DNA of 22,158 nt from a virus, in the IMG/VR virus record IMGVR_UViG_3300042890_000172, positions 1 through 22,158 of that record; one strand, given 5' to 3'. The position numbers and the translations under genes are program-made. Below, in pieces: positions 1-7,750 of this stretch (position 1 is its first letter; each line of letters starts with the position of its first letter). Below the pieces are notes generated by a model. It saw nothing but the letters and a program-made list of their open reading frames with translations, had not been told where the DNA came from and made no database searches.

Positions 1-931
1 GAGTCACCTCATCATACTTTAATACCACGCACATAATCTTTAGCTTTGCTAAACGATCACTGTCCATAAGTTGCTTTGTAGTAGTGACACGATGCACTGG
101 ACCAAATATACCTTCAAGAACAAGACGGTGTATCTTTTTATTGTCCAACGTTCCAGTGGTTCCAACTCTGTATCTTACTGTGTCTAATTTTTCCATGACA
201 GTAGTAAGAGACTTTGCTTTAAACTGATGTGCTTCATCTCCAAAGATTACATCGAAGTTTTTAAACCAAGATTTTGGCTGCAGGTATATTGACTGCCATG
301 TAGTAATCAATACATCTTTGGTAAAGTCTTTAGTGAAACCAGAGTAGAGTTTTTGACAGTAAGAGCTAGTCTTCCATCCATTGGCACTAGAGTAATCTTC
401 AAAATCAGCATACAGTTGCTCAACAAGAGATGTTGTTGGAACTATAATGATACATTTTCTATTGTGTTGAAGATGCCACCTTAACGTTGTATAGATTATG
501 AACGACTTACCTGAAGCTGTTGGTGACAACAGCAATGTACGTTCTTTATCTAATGCAGTCTTAACTGCTTCAACTTGGTAATCACGAATCTCAATAGGGT
601 TACCACGACCCATTGGTTTTAACCACTCTGCAAACTCTTGAACTATCTCATGCGTTATACCTGCGCTTATATTTAAGTTTGTGGTGTATGTTACATTATA
701 TCCATTGCGCTTGGCAAATTCTTCTACGTATGGAGCTAGACCAAGATATAAAGTTTTTCTTAGTTGATCATACAGACGAACTTTACCATCCCATAGTCTT
801 GCTTTAAATTTTGGAGTAAATTTTGCGCCTGGATATTCATACGTAAAGAAGTCGCATATCTCTTGTTCAATCGATGGGTCAGAGAAAACTCGAACATATA
901 CTTCATCCAATTTTTCTATTGTTATATTCAT
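1..931 (-). CDS. uvsW: UvsW-like DNA/RNA helicase (3' part cut by window edge)
   Basis: The reading frame opens with ATG at 931 and stays open for 310 codons to the window edge, so only the N-terminal part is seen (T4 UvsW has about 500 residues). Visible motifs are those of a superfamily 2 helicase: Walker A SPTASGKS at residues 136-143, the DEAH box in FGDEAHQF at 230-237, and the motif III-like TTGT at 258-261. An N-terminal region of about 110 residues precedes the RecA-like core, as in UvsW. In T4, UvsW unwinds R-loops and branched recombination intermediates and shuts off origin-dependent replication late in infection. The uvsY stop codon lies 3 bp upstream, so the two are surely co-transcribed. 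A GGAA inside the last uvsY codons can serve as ribosome binding site. The family call is strong; the missing C-terminal helicase domain cannot be judged. Confidence 0.93.
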   Translation of the reverse strand, partial: MNITIEKLDEVYVRVFSDPSIEQEICDFFTYEYPGAKFTPKFKARLWDGKVRLYDQLRKTLYLGLAPYVEEFAKRNGYNVTYTTNLNISAGITHEIVQEFAEWLKPMGRGNPIEIRDYQVEAVKTALDKERTLLLSPTASGKSFIIYTTLRWHLQHNRKCIIIVPTTSLVEQLYADFEDYSSANGWKTSSYCQKLYSGFTKDFTKDVLITTWQSIYLQPKSWFKNFDVIFGDEAHQFKAKSLTTVMEKLDTVRYRVGTTGTLDNKKIHRLVLEGIFGPVHRVTTTKQLMDSDRLAKLKIMCVVLKYDEVT

Positions 932-934
932 CTA

Positions 935-1372
935 TTAATTTCCAGCCAAGAACTTCTTCCATTCGATGCCATTTTTAATCTGCCACTCACGTGACTTGAT
1001 TTGTTGCATTATAGATTCAAGCATATAAACCATCGTGTTTAAATACTCAACACGTAGTTGTAGTTTGTTTAACTCATCATCACCAGTAAGAAATTCATCC
1101 ATCTCATTTTTAAGTGGCTTGATACCTTGCCATTGATCCCACTCAAGAGATTCTAATTCAGTACGTGAGAGTTCCCCACGGTAGTAACGAAACTTGTTCT
1201 TACGTAGGATGTTGTACTCAGATTGCATTTTTATCTGCATGAGTTTTTTGTTGATCAATATCTTTATATATTTTGCGTGTAACTTTGGAGTAGTTGTTGA
1301 TGCTTCTCCAAGGTAATTGTCGTCTATTGCAGAATCGACATCCCACATATCTTGTAGCTCTTCAATATTCAT
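935..1372 (-). CDS. uvsY: UvsY-like recombination mediator
   Basis: This 145-residue protein is close in size to T4 UvsY (137 residues). It is highly charged and mostly helical, with the pattern of the family: an N-terminal acidic stretch (IEELQDMWDVD), a middle basic segment (residues about 35-65, INKKLMQIKMQ, RKNKFRYYRGE), and a C-terminal MQQIKSREWQIKNGIEWKKF helix matching the IKSRGFAIKH-type end of UvsY. UvsY loads the UvsX recombinase onto gp32-coated single-stranded DNA. It lies directly in front of uvsW, as in cyanophage T4-likes. The start has a GAGG ribosome binding site about 5 bp upstream. A late-promoter-like box lies 25 bp before the start, which suggests late expression independent of the upstream gene. 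Confidence 0.88.
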   Translation of the reverse strand: MNIEELQDMWDVDSAIDDNYLGEASTTTPKLHAKYIKILINKKLMQIKMQSEYNILRKNKFRYYRGELSRTELESLEWDQWQGIKPLKNEMDEFLTGDDELNKLQLRVEYLNTMVYMLESIMQQIKSREWQIKNGIEWKKFLAGN

Positions 1373-1397
1373 AATAACCTCACAGGGAATAATAATC

Positions 1398-1405
1398 TAT
1401 TTATT
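1398..1405 (-). promoter_or_regulatory. T4-type late promoter box before uvsY
   Basis: On the minus strand the bases read AATAAATA, one base from the T4 late promoter TATAAATA and matching the NATAAATA form used by cyanophages. The box overlaps the TAA stop codon of the upstream tail-tube-like gene and ends 25 bp before the uvsY ATG. The role is inferred from motif and position only. Confidence 0.55.
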
Positions 1406-1934
1406 CGAATTTATAGTACCCGTATCTAAAAGTAGCATTACCGATAAGATACTGCACATCGTTGTTGTCTGATTGAAACACCAATGAGTCAATAGTGACT
1501 GGAAACATATCTATAAACCTAATTGTCTTGATTACATTATTGCTAGATCCTAGAATAGATAGCGTTGCGTCAGAATAGTTTGCTGCCAATTCACTAACAA
1601 CAACTCTTTGGTCGTCATTAAAGTATGTAATATACTGGTCGTATGTTTGTGGAAATCCAAGAGCAACGATCCAGTTATAGATCGACTGATAGTTTTCCAT
1701 TGCTTCGTCTACCATAAACTTAACATTCAACGTATCATATACTAGTGTTTCACCAGGAATAGGTTGTAAGTTAAATGGGTTTGCGAATTCTGGGGCACCA
1801 AGTGTGATGCCAGGTAGATTAGCTTCTTGACAAAAGAATGTTATAGAAGGTAATTTCTGGATGGTGAACATGAACCCATTTGGAGACAATGGATTGATGT
1901 TTGCTGGGATGGGACATGAAAGTGTATTTGCCAT
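1401..1934 (-). CDS. gp19-like tail-tube-domain virion protein downstream of gp23
   Basis: The 177-residue product looks like a tail-tube-fold protein. It begins with an NPLSPNGFMFTIQKLP segment, then a QEANLPGITL strand, an IPGETLVYDTLNVKFMVDE segment, the helix YQSIYNWIVALGFP and a C-terminal FRYGYYKFE strand. This is the layout of the gp19/gp54-type tube family, and it has the NGFxF, LPG and NW landmarks of small virion proteins found next to gp23 in marine T4-likes. It is not the main tube protein, which is encoded at 7751-8338. It could cap or start the tube (gp3- or gp54-like role) or be a minor structural protein; T4 gp3 has a similar length (176 residues) but I cannot show homology. 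It follows the gp23 terminator. No clear Shine-Dalgarno sequence precedes the ATG. Confidence 0.72.
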   Translation of the reverse strand: MANTLSCPIPANINPLSPNGFMFTIQKLPSITFFCQEANLPGITLGAPEFANPFNLQPIPGETLVYDTLNVKFMVDEAMENYQSIYNWIVALGFPQTYDQYITYFNDDQRVVVSELAANYSDATLSILGSSNNVIKTIRFIDMFPVTIDSLVFQSDNNDVQYLIGNATFRYGYYKFE

Positions 1935-1956
1935 ACTATTATTTAGTAAAATAAAA

Positions 1957-1978
1957 AAAGGGATCCGAAGATCCCTTT
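1957..1978 (-). terminator. Intrinsic terminator after gp23
   Basis: On the minus strand a perfect 9-bp stem (AAAGGGATC pairing with GATCCCTTT) closes a TTCG tetraloop, and the stem runs on into TTTTATTTTA. This is a textbook rho-independent terminator with the extra-stable UUCG loop. It lies 40 bp past the major capsid gene stop codons (TAA TAG in tandem). A smaller hairpin, GAAG(5-nt loop)CTTC at 1979-1991, stands just upstream of it in the transcript. Confidence 0.9.
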
Positions 1979-2017
1979 GAAGTACCGCTTCTTGCGTCGG
2001 TTTACTTACCTTGACTA

Positions 2018-3328
2018 TTACATCAAGTTAGTAACCTTAACTCTACGGTAGTAGTAGTTTTCGTTAGCAGTCAAGCCACCAGAACCATCCAATGAAACGA
2101 ATGGGTTAGCAACCATGCCGTAACGAGTCTTGAAACCAATCTTAGGCTGGAAAGACTCTGGGTCAACAGCACGAACTAGTTGCAATGGAACGTATGGGCA
2201 GTAGAACAAGCCAGCGTCAAAAGCAGAAGTGCCTTTGTATCCGCAAACAAAGTACTGAGATGCAGACACGTTTGCAGTGTATGGATCAACATAAACTTTG
2301 TACTTGCCGTTTAGAATACCAGCGAAAGTAGTAGAAGTGTCATCTACGTTCAAACCGTTATTGCCAGCCAAAGCAGGAGTGTAGTCAAGAACACCAGCCA
2401 TCGCTAGAGCAGACGCAACGTCAGCTGAAGTGATGATGAAGTTACCACGACCACGACGTGTTTGCTGACCAATAGCATTGGCTTCACGTTCGATTTGGAA
2501 CATCAAGCCTTTGAACTTTTCAACAGACCAACGACCGTTAGCATCAACGTCCAAGTCGAAAGTACCAGCAGTAGCAGTACCAACAACAGCACCTGCCTTA
2601 GCAGTAGCGTATACAGTACGAACAACTTCACGGTTAATTTCTGCCAAAATTTCTGTAGACAGAATGTTAGACAGTTCGCCTTCAGCGTCTAGACCATGCA
2701 CAGAGCGCAGATCTTGAGCCAATTCAACAGAGTATTCTGCCTTCAAAGCACGAGTCTTTGCAGTTACAGAAGTCTTTTCGATAGAGAAAGCCATTTGACC
2801 GAAAGCACCGTCACCAGAACCGCCTTGACCTAGACGTTCTGCAGCAGCAGTAGTCAGACCATTACCAGTAGTGAACGTGCCATCAACTGGGTTAGAACCA
2901 GCGTGAGCAGGAGATGCAGCACCAGAGAAATCAGTATCTGCTTCGTTGAACAACGCTTCAGTACCATTTTGGTTGGTGTAACGGCTCTTCATCGCGAAGA
3001 TCAAGCCAGTAGGCTGGGTCATTGGCTGAACGCCAGCGATGTCATAAGCGATAAGTTGTGGCATAGAGCGACGTACTAAGCTGATCAGAACTGGGTCATA
3101 GCCAGCCATTTGAGCATTAGAACCTGCACCACCTAGAGCAACACCAGTACCACCGAAGTTGGTAGGAGCAGCTTCAAACAATGCCTGAGCTTGCTTGCTC
3201 ATTTCGCGTTCTTGGTTTTCCAAAAGAATCGCAGTTACTTCTTTACGGTAGTGATCCTTGATAGGAGTGCTACTTTCGTGCTCCAGAATCGGAGCCCATT
3301 TCTTTAATAGATCTTGACGATTAGTCAT
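2018..3328 (-). CDS. gp23: Major capsid protein gp23
   Basis: This 436-residue protein has the T4 gp23 layout: a charged helical N-terminal prosegment (residues 1-52), then the HK97-fold shell domain with landmarks such as YDPVLISLVRRSMPQLIAYD (about 76-95), the MTQPTG loop and a C-terminal KTRYGMVANPF segment. A likely gp21 maturation site is LFE|AAP after Glu52, matching the (L/I)xE consensus of T4 prohead cleavage. T4 gp23 has 521 residues, so this is a short version without part of the insertion domain, as is usual in marine T4-likes. It follows gp22 by 13 bp with an AAGGA ribosome binding site, and ends with two tandem stops before a strong terminator. The identification is secure. Confidence 0.97.
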   Translation of the reverse strand: MTNRQDLLKKWAPILEHESSTPIKDHYRKEVTAILLENQEREMSKQAQALFEAAPTNFGGTGVALGGAGSNAQMAGYDPVLISLVRRSMPQLIAYDIAGVQPMTQPTGLIFAMKSRYTNQNGTEALFNEADTDFSGAASPAHAGSNPVDGTFTTGNGLTTAAAERLGQGGSGDGAFGQMAFSIEKTSVTAKTRALKAEYSVELAQDLRSVHGLDAEGELSNILSTEILAEINREVVRTVYATAKAGAVVGTATAGTFDLDVDANGRWSVEKFKGLMFQIEREANAIGQQTRRGRGNFIITSADVASALAMAGVLDYTPALAGNNGLNVDDTSTTFAGILNGKYKVYVDPYTANVSASQYFVCGYKGTSAFDAGLFYCPYVPLQLVRAVDPESFQPKIGFKTRYGMVANPFVSLDGSGGLTANENYYYRRVKVTNLM

Positions 3329-3341
3329 TTTATTTTCCTTT

Positions 3342-4325
3342 TTATTTACGGTTGAGCATGTTCAGATAAGCATTCATCTTAGCGTCAACAACTTTGTCTT
3401 CGCTTAGCATTTCTACTGGGCTATCTGTTACAACAGATTTAACATCTGCATTTACCTTGGTTGTGAAGTAGTTTTCACGAATTGTCTGAACTTTATTTTC
3501 GAAAGTAGATTCGTCTTCGTATGATAGTTCTTCAACAAGTCCAGTGAACTTTTCTACTTCAGTATCAGTCAAACCTTCGCTAATAGTAGCAATGATTTGT
3601 TGACGCTTCATAATAGAAACAGTCTTAGCCAATTCAATATTGGATGCGACTTGTTCATTCAACTTTGTTTCCAAAGTTTCAACTTGCTCTTCTAAAGAAC
3701 CAAGAACATCGAACTTCTCTTCAGGAACTTCAATGTAGTGTTCTTCAAATAAACTCTTCATACCAGAAACAAAACTTTCTAGAATATCAGACTTCATACC
3801 ACGTTCAAGGGCGATCTCATTCTGTTCCATCCACTGCTCAACTACGTAGTTGAGATATCCATCAACTTGTTCAACTAGACCCTCAATATTCTGCGCCGCA
3901 GCTTCTTCTAGCTTGGCTTCGAATTCTTCTTCTAAGCGTGCAACTTCAGAGTTGACACGGCTCATTACAGCAGCTTCAAAAATGGTAGCAGCTTTTGTTC
4001 TGAATTCTTCAGACAATTGCTCTTCACCATTCATAAGTGCATCAATATCTTCTTTCATTCTGCCAGCTGCTTCTGGAGCAGATGCATTAGCAGTAACTTT
4101 GTTTGGCTTCTTTGAAGTTCCACCCTCTGCTTCCTTTTCATTATCCACGTTGTTACGTGCATTATCTGGGTTTGGAGTTTCAGGTGCTGGCTTTACAGCT
4201 TCTTCTTCTATCTCGTCTTCTTCAAGTACTTCTTCAGCAACTAGATCATCAGCGTTAGCTTGTTCAGCTAATTTTGCTTTTCTAGATTCTGCTAGAAGTT
4301 CAGCGATTTTTTGTTCGATTGACAT
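3342..4325 (-). CDS. gp22: Prohead core scaffold protein gp22
   Basis: The 327-residue product is very acidic and almost wholly helical, with long Glu/Lys-rich coiled-coil stretches (about residues 105-150 and 205-240), as expected for the internal scaffold on which gp23 assembles. The N-terminal third (about 28-90) is a low-complexity acidic Pro/Asn linker rich in EE pairs. Several (L/I)xE or IFE/LFE motifs (for example TIFEAAV near residue 113 and SLFEEHY near 191) are candidate gp21 cleavage sites; in T4 the scaffold is chopped to peptides before packaging. T4 gp22 has 269 residues. The gene lies between gp21 and gp23 as in T4. A strong AAGGAG ribosome binding site precedes it, and two overlapping late-promoter boxes lie in the gap upstream. 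Confidence 0.93.
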   Translation of the reverse strand: MSIEQKIAELLAESRKAKLAEQANADDLVAEEVLEEDEIEEEAVKPAPETPNPDNARNNVDNEKEAEGGTSKKPNKVTANASAPEAAGRMKEDIDALMNGEEQLSEEFRTKAATIFEAAVMSRVNSEVARLEEEFEAKLEEAAAQNIEGLVEQVDGYLNYVVEQWMEQNEIALERGMKSDILESFVSGMKSLFEEHYIEVPEEKFDVLGSLEEQVETLETKLNEQVASNIELAKTVSIMKRQQIIATISEGLTDTEVEKFTGLVEELSYEDESTFENKVQTIRENYFTTKVNADVKSVVTDSPVEMLSEDKVVDAKMNAYLNMLNRK

Positions 4326-4358
4326 CGTTGTATCTCCTTAACTGGATTAGTTCTGTAT

Positions 4359-4373
4359 TATTTATTATTTATC
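4359..4373 (-). promoter_or_regulatory. Two overlapping late promoter boxes before gp22-gp23
   Basis: The minus strand reads GATAAATA (4373-4366) overlapping AATAAATA (4366-4359). Both fit the T4-like late consensus NATAAATA. The first contains the TAA stop codon of gp21. The nearer box ends 33 bp before the gp22 start. They would drive the most highly needed head genes, gp22 and gp23, down to the terminator at 1957-1978. Inferred from motif and position. Confidence 0.6.
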
Positions 4374-5022
4374 TGATTTTACTCAGGAAATTCTGGAAAG
4401 CACGTAACTTTGCTTCCTGTAAATTTTTAGAAGAAGTTCTACGAATTTCACGTTGTTGTTCTTCTATATCTCTTTGCACGTACTTTCCATCAACAAATGC
4501 CCACTCGCAACTTTCCATAATGCCTCTTACGAAAGCATCAGGAGCAGATGGGTCAGCAACGATATCTGCTGCGGTTGACAGCATGAAATCGTCTTGAACA
4601 ATTTGAACACCTTCTCTGTTTAACTTCAGAGAGCCCAAGGCTCTGCTTGAAACGCCGAGATTAGCTCCTCCATCAAGAAGCCCTCTTGCGATATTACCCA
4701 TAGGTGTTTCCATGATTTTTGCTTTGCCAACATAATTGGTGCCTTCTTTACGTAGGTCAACAATCATGTGGGATACTCTATCTAAATTAATAGATGGACT
4801 ATCTGGGTGTCCTAGTTCGCCATATGCTCTGTTTAATTTAACAGACTCTTTGATATAGCGAGTAACTTCGTTATCCATAACAGACTCTGGGTACATGCGT
4901 CCATTACGGTTCTTTATATCGGATTGAAGAAAGATTCCTTCAATGTAATAGTCTTTCTTTTTGCCGTCTTTTGATTCAACGACAAAGCTGACTGACTCTG
5001 TTACTTCTTTGATTAGTTTCAT
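4369..5022 (-). CDS. gp21: Prohead core protease gp21
   Basis: The 217-residue product (T4 gp21 has 212) carries the marks of the T4-type prohead protease (S78/U9-type serine protease of herpesvirus-assemblin fold): the catalytic histidine motif YGELGHP with His72, and the serine motif NLGVSSRALG with Ser125/Ser126. The segment LQSDIKNRNGRMYP (about residues 32-45) is typical of phage prohead proteases. It cleaves gp22, gp23 and other head proteins after assembly and then itself. The charged C-terminal tail (about 180-217) holds NLQEAKL, a plausible self-cleavage region. It follows the 143-aa gene by 1 bp with a TAGGAAG ribosome binding site and ends in a late-promoter box. Secure identification. 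Confidence 0.96.
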   Translation of the reverse strand: MKLIKEVTESVSFVVESKDGKKKDYYIEGIFLQSDIKNRNGRMYPESVMDNEVTRYIKESVKLNRAYGELGHPDSPSINLDRVSHMIVDLRKEGTNYVGKAKIMETPMGNIARGLLDGGANLGVSSRALGSLKLNREGVQIVQDDFMLSTAADIVADPSAPDAFVRGIMESCEWAFVDGKYVQRDIEEQQREIRRTSSKNLQEAKLRAFQNFLSKIR

Positions 5023-5023
5023 T

Positions 5024-5455
5024 TTAGCTTCCTACTACAGATTCGTTATCTTTAGATCCAAATTGTGCAGTCTCAACCTTAGGTGCGTAACCAGAAACCT
5101 TGCGTAACTTTAAATACATTTCTACGTTACCGCTGCCTGTTTGAGTTACAACAATATCATGAGTAGCGTTGACATTTTCTGGAGGCATTTCTTGTCCGTC
5201 AAACAACATAGTATCAGATGCATCTGTCGGTAGGGTTAAAATTCTAACAGCATTTCTGTCGATAGCTAGAACGTTTGTTAACTCGCCACCCCAACGAACT
5301 GCAGTAATAGTAACAGTTTGAGTTGCGCCATCAAGTGCTTGGTTTGTATCTAGCAAGTCAGTCTGCAGATCAATAGTGCTTGTGCCAGCAGCACCAGAAA
5401 CTTTTACTACAGTTTCAGTTTCTGTCATTCTTATAATTGTTTTCGTTAGTGCCAT
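5024..5455 (-). CDS. Conserved-type virion protein of unknown function (143 aa)
   Basis: I do not recognise a characterised family. The protein is small, mostly beta-predicted, rich in Thr and Val, and without signal peptide or membrane segment; for example TVTITAVRWGGEL, AVRILTLP and DIVVTQTGSGNVEMYLKLRKVSG alternate in strand-like fashion. It is packed between the gp68-position gene and gp21, with 1-bp gaps on both sides and a GAGGAA ribosome binding site, so it is a real late head-operon gene. A beta-rich protein in this position could decorate or stabilise the capsid, but that is inference from place and composition only. In T4 no gene stands between 68 and 21. Confidence 0.85.
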   Translation of the reverse strand: MALTKTIIRMTETETVVKVSGAAGTSTIDLQTDLLDTNQALDGATQTVTITAVRWGGELTNVLAIDRNAVRILTLPTDASDTMLFDGQEMPPENVNATHDIVVTQTGSGNVEMYLKLRKVSGYAPKVETAQFGSKDNESVVGS

Positions 5456-5456
5456 T

Positions 5457-6002
5457 TTATTCCTCTAGCTGTTCAAGAACATGCAGAAAATTCTCTTTTG
5501 ATTCTCTCATGTATTCTACTATTTCTTTTTGATTAGACAACAAGTTATTTAGTCTTATTTGCGTAGCTTCATTTATAGCAACTACAGAGTTGTCGCTTAA
5601 TTTATAATGTATTTTGTTCTCAATGATAGTATCTACTTTGTTAAGTTTACGTATCTCATAGACAACTGGGTCTACGTTGAATAGGTTAGAAGAAGCAAGT
5701 TCAATGTATGATTCAATTAATGTGTCAGTAACTTTGATATCGTAGTATTCTTTTATTATTTCTGCTATCTTATTTTCTGATAAGGATTCGTATATTTCGT
5801 CTGTTACTTCTTGTGCTATATTTTCTGATGTAATTTTAGATTTTATATATTTTCTTGCTTCTTCTAAATTCTTGAACTCAGTTTTAAGAGAATTGATAGC
5901 TACAGTACCATCTTCTAATTTTTCAAGTGTGTTACCATAAGACCTAATCGTCTCAGCGACATTAGGTCTAGTGATACTCTTAATAAACTGATTGTATTGC
6001 AT
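5457..6002 (-). CDS. gp68: Prohead core component, gp68 position
   Basis: This 181-residue protein is helical, charged and Glu/Lys/Asn/Ile-rich, with no enzyme motif. The order portal (gp20), gp67, this gene, then gp21 is that of T4, where gene 68 encodes a 141-residue prohead core protein. It begins MQYNQFIKSI and holds long amphipathic helices at about 40-110 and 140-180, which suits a scaffold core part. The match to T4 gp68 is by position and character, not by clear motif. The start codon overlaps the gp67 stop in a TAATG junction, so the two are probably translationally coupled. Confidence 0.68.
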   Translation of the reverse strand: MQYNQFIKSITRPNVAETIRSYGNTLEKLEDGTVAINSLKTEFKNLEEARKYIKSKITSENIAQEVTDEIYESLSENKIAEIIKEYYDIKVTDTLIESYIELASSNLFNVDPVVYEIRKLNKVDTIIENKIHYKLSDNSVVAINEATQIRLNNLLSNQKEIVEYMRESKENFLHVLEQLEE

Positions 6003-6178
6003 TACTCGTCAGAAGTATCTTCTGGTGTATCTTGCGGGCTAAACATAGTTGATGCTACCTCGATGCGCTTGTCTGCAAGGCGTGCATAAATTTTATCACC
6101 CATTGCAGCATTAAATGCTGCTTCAGTTTCCATAGCATCACCCTTTGCGATAGCTACGATTAAATCTTGTACACTCAT
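6002..6178 (-). CDS. gp67: Short prohead core protein gp67 (PIP)
   Basis: A 58-residue reading frame starts MSVQDLIVAIAKGDAM and ends in an acidic tail (FSPQDTPEDTSDE). T4 gp67 (80 residues) likewise starts with a short helix of the type LIEAIKxxD, has an AFxxAMxxK-like stretch (here FNAAMGDKIYARLADKR) and ends in an acidic tail. It is the internal core protein precursor made in quantity for the prohead scaffold. The start overlaps the gp20 stop (ATGA, 6178-6175) and the stop overlaps the next start (TAATG), so it fills the whole gap between portal and gp68 genes. It is small enough to be missed by length-filtered gene calling. Confidence 0.88.
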   Translation of the reverse strand: MSVQDLIVAIAKGDAMETEAAFNAAMGDKIYARLADKRIEVASTMFSPQDTPEDTSDE

Positions 6179-7734
6179 TGTTTAGCTCCTGTATTATCTT
6201 GTTGTGGCTCTGGAAGTTGATCCTGCATAGCAGCTTGTCTAGTTCCGTCCATAGTTCCCATGTGATCAGAGTAGTCTATTTGCATAGGCTTTTCTGCTTG
6301 GATTTCTTTATCAATTTCTTCCTGCTGTTCTTCAGGAATACGCAGAACATTTTTAGTGATCCACGCTTGAGAGTAGTACTTACCAATGTAAGGATCCATC
6401 TGTTGCAGCATCTGAATACGCTGTAAAAGAATTTCGTTATCTTTCAATTCGCTAAAGTAGTTGTCCTTCTGGAAGTCATAGCGTACATATTGACGCATTT
6501 CATCCCATTCTTCTGGACGTACAATACCTTTAGCAACTAACTGAACACGCATTGCGTCAGTGAATAGGTTTGCAAATTTCTTACGAACACGTGTAACAAA
6601 CTTATTGAACTTAAGTTCTTCACGAGTAATCTCAGTAGAACGACCTAAGTTAAAACCACTAGTCTGTTGTAAACGTCCAATAGGAACGTTCAATGCTTGA
6701 TATAGTTTTTGTTGGAAGTATTGAATGTCTTGGATCTCACCAAGATTCTGACCACCTGGTAAGGTAGTAATCTCAGTACCTTTACCACCTTCACGGCGAG
6801 GCATCCAAAAGTCTTCCATCATGGACAAGTGTTTACGATCATCTCTGGTTTCGCCAGTAGTTGCGTCATAAACGATCTTGTTACGAAACTTATTCATAAT
6901 GTCATTAACGTATTGCTCAGCTTTGAGCTTTGGTAAGTTACCTACGTCAATGTAGAAAATTCTGCGCTCTGGTGCGCGAGAGATACGATAGATAACAACT
7001 GCATCTTCGATCATCTTTAATTGGTTAACTGGCTTAATTGCTTTGTGCAGATGACTCATCATCATGCCAGTGTTTGCATCCATCAATCCCGATGGGCAAT
7101 AGATTACAGAATCAATGGACAACTTAACACCCTGTGCTGTTTGTTCTGTAATACCTTTATCATTGTAGATATAATATTCTTCAATGTCTTTAATTACATC
7201 AACACCAGCTTGAGTTCGTTCTTTCTTGATCGTTTTAATCTTGCGGATTTTACGTGGATCAATGAAACGAAGTTCTTGGATGCCAGACTTGACATTGTTT
7301 GTATCTAACAAAATGTTATAATATAATCTACCGTCAATGTACCATGATCTAAAGATCTCATGACCTTTTTCTTCAAACTTAAGTAGACGCATAATGGTCT
7401 GGAATTCATCACGAATTTTTTTCTTGATAGGATCTGATACTTTAAGATCGTCAAGGTTAATTTGTATAGGTTGATCATCGTCAGATGTTATTGACTCATT
7501 GACGATGTCTTCAATTGCTGCGTCACAATCAGCGTATTGTGCTACTTCACGATATCTGCGAATAAGATCGTTTTCGTTCTTAATGATACCTTCGATATCC
7601 ATCACCATCCCATAATAGGATGATGATGAACTCGTGAAGATAGCCGTGCCGTCATCAGAGGTAGGTGTTACTACATTACCTATCTCTGAGTCGTTCTTCT
7701 TTTTACGCTGGATCTCAAATCCAAAAATTTGCAT
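6175..7734 (-). CDS. gp20: Portal vertex protein gp20
   Basis: At 519 residues this matches T4 gp20 (524). It has portal landmarks of the T4 family: the EIGNVVTPTSDDGT start, YADCDAAIEDIVNE (about 67-80), the QELRFIDPRKIRKI segment, the IYRISRAPERRIFYIDVGNLP segment, and the NVPIGRLQQTSGFNLGRSTE segment before the long crown helices. It forms the dodecameric ring through which gp17 pumps DNA and on which the prohead starts. The C-terminus is Gln-rich. A GAAGG ribosome binding site lies 6 bp before the ATG, and gp19 ends 16 bp upstream. gp67 starts inside its last codons. Secure identification. Confidence 0.97.
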   Translation of the reverse strand: MQIFGFEIQRKKKNDSEIGNVVTPTSDDGTAIFTSSSSSYYGMVMDIEGIIKNENDLIRRYREVAQYADCDAAIEDIVNESITSDDDQPIQINLDDLKVSDPIKKKIRDEFQTIMRLLKFEEKGHEIFRSWYIDGRLYYNILLDTNNVKSGIQELRFIDPRKIRKIKTIKKERTQAGVDVIKDIEEYYIYNDKGITEQTAQGVKLSIDSVIYCPSGLMDANTGMMMSHLHKAIKPVNQLKMIEDAVVIYRISRAPERRIFYIDVGNLPKLKAEQYVNDIMNKFRNKIVYDATTGETRDDRKHLSMMEDFWMPRREGGKGTEITTLPGGQNLGEIQDIQYFQQKLYQALNVPIGRLQQTSGFNLGRSTEITREELKFNKFVTRVRKKFANLFTDAMRVQLVAKGIVRPEEWDEMRQYVRYDFQKDNYFSELKDNEILLQRIQMLQQMDPYIGKYYSQAWITKNVLRIPEEQQEEIDKEIQAEKPMQIDYSDHMGTMDGTRQAAMQDQLPEPQQDNTGAKQ

Positions 7735-7750
7735 TATAAACCTTCAATTA

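Noticed and set aside
3850-4341. 163-residue open frame on the plus strand opposite gp22
   Set aside because: It is Ser-rich, mirrors the Glu/Ala codons of gp22, has no ribosome binding site of note and runs against every gene in the region; gp22 explains the stretch.
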